A stretch of 64,000 bases of DNA from Planctomycetaceae bacterium. GTDB lineage: Bacteria; Planctomycetota; Planctomycetia; Planctomycetales; Planctomycetaceae. Location of the stretch: contig JAKFVC010000248.1 in assembly GCA_021732415.1 (NCBI GenBank), positions 1 to 64,000 on the forward strand. Reading direction: 5' to 3'. Positions within the stretch are counted from its first letter, which is position 1. Every line of letters begins with the position of its first letter. Shown one piece after another: positions 58,420-64,000 of this stretch. The notes under the pieces are model-generated. The model was not told the origin of the DNA. It made no database searches and worked only from the letters and a program-made list of their open reading frames with translations. A program made the translations under genes and the position numbers.

Positions 58420-58866
58420 ATGGCAGAGCCAGAACTCACACCTTCGCCCCCAGTGCCATCACCAGCACCTTCGACGGGCATGATGACTCAGCCCGCTCAG
58501 GTTCAGGCCCAGCCGCAAGTCCCGGTGCCAGATCGGACTGTCTTCATGCCGCCGATCGACATTTACGATTCGGATGAAGGTCTGGTGTTGTTGGCCGACC
58601 TCCCCGGAGTGACGCTGGAATCGCTGGAGATCCAGGTGCAGGATCATCGCCTGACCCTGTATGGCCGCGTCAATCCCCCGCTGCCCACCGAAGCTCGGTT
58701 GCTGCATCAGGAATTCGAATGGGGCGATTTTCTGCGTTCGTTCATTCTGAGCGATGAAGTCGACCACGACCGCATTACGGCCAAGTTGAATCACGGCGTG
58801 CTGGAGGTGGTGCTGCCGCGGGCGACCAAGACCGCGCCGCGCCGGATTCAAGTGAATAAAGAATAG
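58420..58866 (+). CDS. Hsp20/alpha-crystallin small heat shock protein (2)
   Basis: The protein is 148 aa. The N-terminal 40 residues are Pro/Ala/Gln-rich (MAEPELTPSPPVPSPAPSTG) and unlike copy 1. The alpha-crystallin domain has MPPIDIYDSDEGLVLLADLP, TLESLEIQVQDHRLTLYGRV and KLNHGVLEVVLPRATK. The C-terminus is RRIQVNKE, with an I-x-V motif. The two proteins share only the domain, so they are old or fast-diverging duplicates. A family A element starts 7 nt after the stop. Confidence 0.93.
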   Translation: MAEPELTPSPPVPSPAPSTGMMTQPAQVQAQPQVPVPDRTVFMPPIDIYDSDEGLVLLADLPGVTLESLEIQVQDHRLTLYGRVNPPLPTEARLLHQEFEWGDFLRSFILSDEVDHDRITAKLNHGVLEVVLPRATKTAPRRIQVNKE

Positions 58867-58872
58867 TGGTAT

Positions 58873-59024
58873 CGTGGGACGGGTCTCCAGGCCCGTCAGT
58901 CCGGTTTGCCGCGCATTTGCAACACGTCTACACGAGATCGGACTGATCCAATCACGCGAACTTCGGGAGAACGAGGTTGTCGTTGAGCTTGGTGGACGGA
59001 CGGGCCTGGAGACCCGTCCCACGG
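58873..59024. repeat. Family A inverted-repeat element, copy 6
   Basis: The shortest copy (152 nt). The arms are CGTGGGACGGGTCTCCAGGC and the inverse ending GGAGACCCGTCCCACGG. The loop has no nested family that I can see. It ends 19 nt before the next start codon. Confidence 0.92.
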
Positions 59025-59043
59025 TTTCATCCGCCTCTTCAAG

Positions 59044-59991
59044 ATGATGAAGGATTCCCTCGTAATGCAGCGCGCTACGACCGACGTCTTGTATTTCGAA
59101 ACCGGTCCTCAGAACCCCGTCACGATGAGTGTCCATCCTGGCGAAGAGTTTGAGGTGCAGACGCAACTCAATCGCGGCCCGTGGTTCGAAGGACATCCGC
59201 GCGGCGAGGAATATCGCAAGAAACTCCGCGGTGGGAATCCTTCCAGCGGCTGCATTGAAGTGCGCGGTGCGGTCCCCGGCCAGATGTTGTCGGTGGAGAT
59301 CGGCGATATCGCCCTCGACCCGATCGGGTTCACGAATTATCGCGGGAATAACTCGGCGATGCCCGGCTGGATGGGGGCGAATGGCATTGGGCCGCAGCAT
59401 AAAGTCGTGCTGATTGAAGATGGCAAGTTTCGCTGGGACGAGCGTCTCGAGTTACCCGTGGAGCCCATGATTGGCTTTGTGGGCATCTCGTCGGAATACG
59501 AAACCTTCGCCAACACCTGGGCGACGCGCTACGGCGGGAACTTCGACATCCAGGAAATCACCACCGGGGCGACCGTTCATTTGCCGGTCGCAGTTCCGGG
59601 GGCTCTGTTGCATATTGGCGATATGCACGCGCGGCAGGGAGACGGCGAGATTTGTGGAGCGGGTGGCATCGAGGCCAGCGGCGTCGTGGGGGTCCGGACT
59701 CAGTTAAGCAAGCTGCCGGAATCGATGTTCTGGCCGCGAGTCACGAACGCGACGCACATTGGTGTGGCCACGCAGGCTCGTCCTGCTGAGGATGCGTTCC
59801 GGATTGGCTTGGAAGAGATGGTCCGCTGGCTGGTGGAGGACTATGCTTTCACCGCGGGCGATGCCTATCTCTACCTGGGGCAAGTGTTGGAGGCCCGTGT
59901 CACGCAATATGTGAATCCCACTTACACCTATTTCCTGAAGGTCGCCCGAAAGTATCTCCCCGCACCAACACAGACGCGGATCTGGGGATAG
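59044..59991 (+). CDS. Acetamidase/formamidase-family protein
   Basis: A hydrolase of the FmdA/AmdA family (315 aa), which cleaves formamide or acetamide to ammonia and the acid. Visible family features: NPSSGCIEVRGAVPGQMLSV, GIGPQHKVVLIEDGKFRWDE, MIGFVGISS, GGNFDIQEITTGATVHLPVA, and LHIGDMHARQGDGEICGAGG. No signal peptide. Start ATG 59044; ATG 59047 and 59065 are alternatives, the last giving a better-looking MQRATTDVLYF. The next gene starts 21 nt after the stop, so the two may be cotranscribed. Confidence 0.88.
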   Translation: MMKDSLVMQRATTDVLYFETGPQNPVTMSVHPGEEFEVQTQLNRGPWFEGHPRGEEYRKKLRGGNPSSGCIEVRGAVPGQMLSVEIGDIALDPIGFTNYRGNNSAMPGWMGANGIGPQHKVVLIEDGKFRWDERLELPVEPMIGFVGISSEYETFANTWATRYGGNFDIQEITTGATVHLPVAVPGALLHIGDMHARQGDGEICGAGGIEASGVVGVRTQLSKLPESMFWPRVTNATHIGVATQARPAEDAFRIGLEEMVRWLVEDYAFTAGDAYLYLGQVLEARVTQYVNPTYTYFLKVARKYLPAPTQTRIWG

Positions 59992-60012
59992 TCGCCTTCA
60001 CGGTAATTCACG

Positions 60013-61179
60013 ATGCCCGGTACTTCGATCTATCTGGATAACGCCGCAACTAGCTTTCCCAAGCCCGCGTGCGTCTATGATGCGATGGATCGATACCATC
60101 GCGAATCAGGCGCGGCGGTTGGTCGCGGGGCGTATCGGCAGGCGGTCGAAGTGCAGGGGGAAGTCGACCGCTGTCGTCAACGAGTGGCTCAGTTGTTCAA
60201 CGCCGAGAGTCCCCAGCGCATCATCTTCACGTTTAATTGTACCGACAGCCTGAACCTGGCCATTCATGGAGTTCTGCGGCCTGGGGATCATGTTATCACG
60301 TCGGTCCTCGAGCATAACTCGGTCCTGCGGCCTTTGCACGAACTGGAGCGGGAGGGGCGAATTGAATTAACGCTCATTCCCGTCGATGCAGCCGGAGTCG
60401 TCAATCCCGATGATTTTCGTAACGCCGTTCGCCCCAATACGCGGCTGATCGCGTTGACCCATGCTTCGAACGTGACCGGAGCCATCCAGCCGTGTGCCGA
60501 AGTGGGCCAGATCGCTCGTGCGGCGGGAATCATCTATCTGATTGATGCCGCACAGACCGCAGGGCACTTGCCGATTGATGTGCGTGCTCTGTCTGCGGAC
60601 ATGTTGGCGTGCCCTGGTCATAAAGCCTTAATGGGGCCGCTGGGGACAGGCTTGTTATATATTCGGCCGGGTATCGAAAATGAGTTGCGCAGTGTGCGGC
60701 AGGGTGGCACTGGGACTCGGAGTGAAGTCGAGTTTCAACCGGCCACGATGCCTGATAAATACGAAGCCGGTAATCACAACGCTCCCGGATTGATTGGTTT
60801 ATCAGCGGCGTTGAAATGGCGGATGGAACAGCCGCAGGGTGCTTTAGAGGCGCATGAGCAGAAAATGCTGGAGCATTTGTTAAATGGCTTGAAGAGCATT
60901 CCTGGCGTGGAAATTCACGGGCTGCAAACCACGGCCGGCCGCGTGGGCGTCGTGAGTATCTCCCTTGCCGACCAGGATCCCCAGATCGTAGCGACGTTGC
61001 TGGATCAAGTGGCGCAGGTGCAAGTGCGGAGCGGTCTGCACTGTGCTCCCGGGGCGCATCGATCCCTCGGAACGCTGGAGCGCGGAGGGACCGTTCGATT
61101 CAGTATCGGAGCGTTCACTACGACTAGTGAAGTGGATTTGGCCTTGGACGCGCTGCGACAGCTCGCAGAGAGTCTGTAG
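60013..61179 (+). CDS. Cysteine desulfurase-like class V aminotransferase
   Basis: A PLP enzyme of 388 aa related to NifS/SufS/CsdA. The N-terminal SIYLDNAATSFPKPACVYDA is typical. The PLP-binding lysine lies in MLACPGHKALMGPLGTGLLY and the active-site cysteine is in RSGLHCAPGAHRSLGTLERG. A histidine stacking on PLP is in HASNVTGA. It probably releases sulfur from cysteine for Fe-S or thio-cofactor synthesis, and the molybdoenzyme encoded next door would be a candidate user (inference). Confidence 0.92.
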   Translation: MPGTSIYLDNAATSFPKPACVYDAMDRYHRESGAAVGRGAYRQAVEVQGEVDRCRQRVAQLFNAESPQRIIFTFNCTDSLNLAIHGVLRPGDHVITSVLEHNSVLRPLHELEREGRIELTLIPVDAAGVVNPDDFRNAVRPNTRLIALTHASNVTGAIQPCAEVGQIARAAGIIYLIDAAQTAGHLPIDVRALSADMLACPGHKALMGPLGTGLLYIRPGIENELRSVRQGGTGTRSEVEFQPATMPDKYEAGNHNAPGLIGLSAALKWRMEQPQGALEAHEQKMLEHLLNGLKSIPGVEIHGLQTTAGRVGVVSISLADQDPQIVATLLDQVAQVQVRSGLHCAPGAHRSLGTLERGGTVRFSIGAFTTTSEVDLALDALRQLAESL

Positions 61180-61209
61180 GATGGCCGCCCCGGCCGTCGT
61201 CCTTTTGCC

Positions 61210-63432
61210 TTAGATCGTGATGAGCTCCGGCTCGACATTGATCAAAATGTTCTTAAACCCCGGTGTTTTTGATTCCGGATCAACATCGCGCGGGATCAGC
61301 ACGTTCGCTTCCGGGGTATACATCATCGCGTTGCCCGAACGGACGTCGAAGGGGCGGACTCGTTGAAGTCGCATCTCTCCGGTGGTGTTCCAGACACGAA
61401 CCTTTTGATCGGTTTTTAGTCCCAGCCGTTTGATGTCCTCGGGGTTCAGCAGAATCAGATCGCGGCCTTCCTGGTTGCGGTACAGGTCGACCTCTTCATA
61501 CACGACCGAGTTGAACTGGCCCTCGGAGCGGATTGTCATCATGCGGAATTGATTCGGCCCGAGTTCCGGTGCAGTGGGGATGGGGATCGCGTGGAACTTG
61601 GCCTTACCGGAGGGTGTCGGAAATTTCCGGACATCCATCTGCCGGCCGGCGATGTGGAACTCCTTGCGAGTCTTCGAGATTTCCTTGATCGGCTCGAAGC
61701 CGGGGATCATCTCGCTGATCAATTGGCGAATGGCATCGTGACTTTGGAGTTGCTTCCAGTTGACCGGACCACTTTCTCCCAAGACCAATCGTCCAAGCGA
61801 CGTCAGCACCGAGACCTCACTGCGCGGGCCGGGGTAACGAGCCGGTCCGCCGTCGCTCATGCGGACGTAGCTGAACATCGACTCTTGCGTCGTCGGTTGC
61901 GATTCTTCGTCACGCGGCAGCACGGGCAAGACCAGAGTTTCTTTGCCACGGCCCCAGGCATGTCCCGTATTGAGCGTGGTCGTCATGTAGGTCACCAGCC
62001 CGATTTGAGCCAGCGCTTTTTCTGCGTACGCCAAGTCGGGGTTGCTGCCGTACAGGTTGCCTCCCAGGCACAGAGCCACATCCATTTCGCCTCGTTCGGC
62101 GGCGTTGACGCAGGCCATCGTGTCGAGGCCCGGCGACTTCGGAACTTCGACTCCTAAGCGTTGCTCGAACTTGTCGAGGAGTGCCTTCTTGAGTTGCGGG
62201 GTGACACCAACCGAGCCAATTCCCTGGACATTGCTATGGCCGCGAATGGGCATCAAGCCGGCGTGCGGGCGACCGACCATCCCGCGGAGCAGGGCCAGGT
62301 TGGCGATCATCTTGACGTTGCTGACGCCGTGCAGGTGATGGGTGATGCCCATCGTCCAGCCGAAGACGACGTTGTTGGCCTTGGCGTACATGTCGGCGAC
62401 ACGGCGGATCTCGTCACGGGTGACGCCGGATCCCTTGATAATCTCTTCCCAGGATGTGGAGTTCACCTGTTGGACAAACTCTTGAAAGCCTTCGGTGGCG
62501 GTCTCGATGAAGTCGGTGTCCTGGACCTTGTTATCGAGCAACTCTTTGGCCACGCCCGTCATCAGGGCGATGTCGCCGCCGATGTTGGGTTGCAGGTAGA
62601 GGCTGGCGACCTTGGTGCCGAACAACAGACTGCGGACGTCGCTGGGGACGCGGAAATTCACCAGCCCGAGTTCCTTCGCCGGGTTGATGACGATGACGTT
62701 CCCGCCGTGTCGCCGGATCAACATCAAGCTGCGCATCAATCGCGGATGATTGGAGGCCGGATTGCCGCCGATCAGCAGATAGAGGTCGGCCTTCTCGAGG
62801 TCCTCCAGCTTGATTGTACCCGTGCCGGCCCCGACACTCGCCGCGAGACCCACGCCGCTGGCCTGATGGCAATAGTACGAGCAGTTGTTGACATAGTTCG
62901 TGCCGAAGAGGCGGGCGAACAACTGCAATAAGAATCCGGCCTCGTTGGATGACCTGCCGCTGGCATAGAAGAAGCTGCGCGTCGGTCCGGCCGCACGCAG
63001 CTTGGCCGCCATGATCTCGTAGGCCTCTTCCCAGGAGATCTGGCGATAGTGTGTATCATCTGGACCGGCGTAGATGGGAAACACCAGCCGGCCGCTGGCT
63101 TCCATCTGGGCCGAGCTGAAGGAGCGGAGTTCGCGGAAGCCAAAGCGGGAAAAGAACTCGGGGGTAATCCCGGCCTGCATGTCCGAGACCATCGCCTGGA
63201 ACGACTTTTTGCAGACTTCGGGGAAGTAGCCACCTTCATTGACCATGCCGCCGAGCTGGCCCCCCATGCCGAGGGCGCAGGTCTTGCAGGTGTTCTTGCT
63301 GCGCATGGCTTTCCAGAGCTTCATCCAGCCCACGCGATTGGCCATCTTTAACGTATAGCCGATCGCCTTCCAGCCACCGCCGCTTGTCATTGGCTTCATT
63401 GTTGGTTGCTCAATCTTCAGGTCGCGAGTCAT
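61210..63432 (-). CDS. FdhF/YdeP-like molybdopterin oxidoreductase
   Basis: The protein is 740 aa and belongs to the formate-dehydrogenase-alpha-like (YdeP) branch of the molybdopterin oxidoreductases. N-terminal cysteines are at 49, 52 and 74 (CKTCALGMGG ... PEVC), too few for a standard 4Fe-4S motif of four. The catalytic pocket segment reads NNCSYYCHQASGVGLAASVG, and the molybdopterin-binding parts include LLIGGNPASNHPRLMRSLML, PIRGHSNVQGIGSVG and the C-terminal LILLNPEDIKRLGLKTDQKV. No Tat signal, so it is cytoplasmic. No electron-transfer subunits or cofactor genes are adjacent. ATG 63432 is chosen; an in-frame TTG precedes it by one codon. Confidence 0.92.
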   Translation of the reverse strand: MTRDLKIEQPTMKPMTSGGGWKAIGYTLKMANRVGWMKLWKAMRSKNTCKTCALGMGGQLGGMVNEGGYFPEVCKKSFQAMVSDMQAGITPEFFSRFGFRELRSFSSAQMEASGRLVFPIYAGPDDTHYRQISWEEAYEIMAAKLRAAGPTRSFFYASGRSSNEAGFLLQLFARLFGTNYVNNCSYYCHQASGVGLAASVGAGTGTIKLEDLEKADLYLLIGGNPASNHPRLMRSLMLIRRHGGNVIVINPAKELGLVNFRVPSDVRSLLFGTKVASLYLQPNIGGDIALMTGVAKELLDNKVQDTDFIETATEGFQEFVQQVNSTSWEEIIKGSGVTRDEIRRVADMYAKANNVVFGWTMGITHHLHGVSNVKMIANLALLRGMVGRPHAGLMPIRGHSNVQGIGSVGVTPQLKKALLDKFEQRLGVEVPKSPGLDTMACVNAAERGEMDVALCLGGNLYGSNPDLAYAEKALAQIGLVTYMTTTLNTGHAWGRGKETLVLPVLPRDEESQPTTQESMFSYVRMSDGGPARYPGPRSEVSVLTSLGRLVLGESGPVNWKQLQSHDAIRQLISEMIPGFEPIKEISKTRKEFHIAGRQMDVRKFPTPSGKAKFHAIPIPTAPELGPNQFRMMTIRSEGQFNSVVYEEVDLYRNQEGRDLILLNPEDIKRLGLKTDQKVRVWNTTGEMRLQRVRPFDVRSGNAMMYTPEANVLIPRDVDPESKTPGFKNILINVEPELITI

Positions 63433-63495
63433 CAATCAAAGTTGCGGGGAAACGATTATCGTAGCAGTCAATGGATTCCGGAGTCTATGCCTGTC

Positions 63496-63526
63496 GGTGG
63501 CGCGGACGCTGGCAGCGTCCGCCACG
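63496..63526. repeat. Family M hairpin, copy 2
   Basis: GGTGGCGCGGACGCTGGCAG continues CGTCCGCCACG: a self-complementary unit similar to 6341-6371. It lies 12 nt from the riboflavin synthase stop codon. Confidence 0.8.
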
Positions 63527-63538
63527 GGGGTGCGGTTA

Positions 63539-64000
63539 TTATCGCCCGATTTCGCCGATCAACTTCTGGACATATTTTCCGAGGATGTCGGTTTCGATGT
63601 TGACCGTATCGCCGACCGTTCTTTGTCCCAAAGTCGTCACGGACAGAGTGTGCGGGATCAAGGCGACGCTGAATCGTTCGGGTTCGACTTTGACCAAAGT
63701 GAGACTGATGCCATCGACCGTGATGGAACCCTTCTGAACCATTTGGAGAGTCAGCGGATGCGGGACCCGGAACCACATCGTCGTCCATTCTCCATCCTGT
63801 TCAATCAGATCGACCTGTCCCGTGCCGTCGACGTGGCCTTGGACGAAATGCCCTCCCAGTCGGGCACCGACTGCCACGGCGCGTTCGACATTGACGAGGC
63901 TTCCGGGACGGAATTCGCCGAGATTGGTTTTGGAGAGCGTTTCGGTCCCCGCTTGAAAGTCGAAGGTCCCTCCATTGATCGCCACGACGGTCAGGCAGCA
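63539..64000 (-). CDS. ribE: Riboflavin synthase alpha subunit (5' end beyond window)
   Basis: The window ends inside this gene; 153 codons are visible and the N-terminus is missing. The frame is open to base 64000 and reads CCLTVVAINGGTF at the edge, matching the NGCCLTV motif of the first lumazine-binding domain. The second domain contains GHFVQGHVDGTGQVDLIEQD and the late GISLTLV. The enzyme makes riboflavin from two 6,7-dimethyl-8-ribityllumazine molecules. The stop is at 63539-63541. Confidence 0.95.
   Translation of the reverse strand, partial: CCLTVVAINGGTFDFQAGTETLSKTNLGEFRPGSLVNVERAVAVGARLGGHFVQGHVDGTGQVDLIEQDGEWTTMWFRVPHPLTLQMVQKGSITVDGISLTLVKVEPERFSVALIPHTLSVTTLGQRTVGDTVNIETDILGKYVQKLIGEIGR

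Overview
The window looks like a chromosomal segment of a planctomycete (phylum Planctomycetota). The evidence is a DUF1501 protein with a twin-arginine signal, very large exported proteins with one signal peptide and C-terminal membrane segments, a YVTN/di-haem cytochrome, a MoxR-type ATPase paired with a VWA protein, a PIN-TRAM protein, mostly single-gene transcription units, and moderately high GC with long non-coding gaps. This is inference from gene content; no rRNA is present to place it.

Layout. 1-7.2 kb: CTP synthase (pyrG), 2-oxoglutarate dehydrogenase E1 (sucA) and two unknown genes. 7.2-19 kb: an inositol-monophosphatase-family enzyme, then two huge exported proteins (1136 and 2260 aa); the second looks like two precursor proteins fused head to tail. 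19-27.6 kb: a small basic ORF, an FGE-like protein lacking the catalytic cysteines, an NfeD/ClpP-class membrane protease, a DUF1501 protein, asnS and a small membrane protein. 27.8-38.7 kb: an ApgM-type mutase, mutY, the VWA/MoxR pair, a GlnE with ACT-like domains inserted between its two nucleotidyltransferase halves, and truB. 38.9-47.4 kb: cytochrome, DUF2071 protein, a coiled-coil/AT-hook/winged-helix candidate nucleoid protein, M20 peptidase, proA, eno. 47.7-55.8 kb: FtsB-like protein, solitary EcfT-like permease, polysaccharide deacetylase, efp, miaB, a lipoprotein, a YacL-like PIN-TRAM protein. 55.8-64 kb: two very short genes (53 and 35 codons), tRNA-Lys(CTT), two Hsp20 proteins, an acetamidase-family protein, a cysteine-desulfurase-like enzyme, an FdhF/YdeP-like molybdoenzyme and the 3' part of riboflavin synthase.

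The most unusual property is the intergenic space. About fifteen families of long inverted repeats occupy it. Most families consist of two inverted arms around a variable loop, and in many families each arm is also a short hairpin by itself, so each element could fold as two small hairpins or one long stem. They usually lie within about 40 nt of a stop codon. One family (A) occurs six times, and other families are nested inside its loops. Most genes here are metabolic or informational housekeeping genes, and no phage, IS transposase, CRISPR array or defence island was seen.
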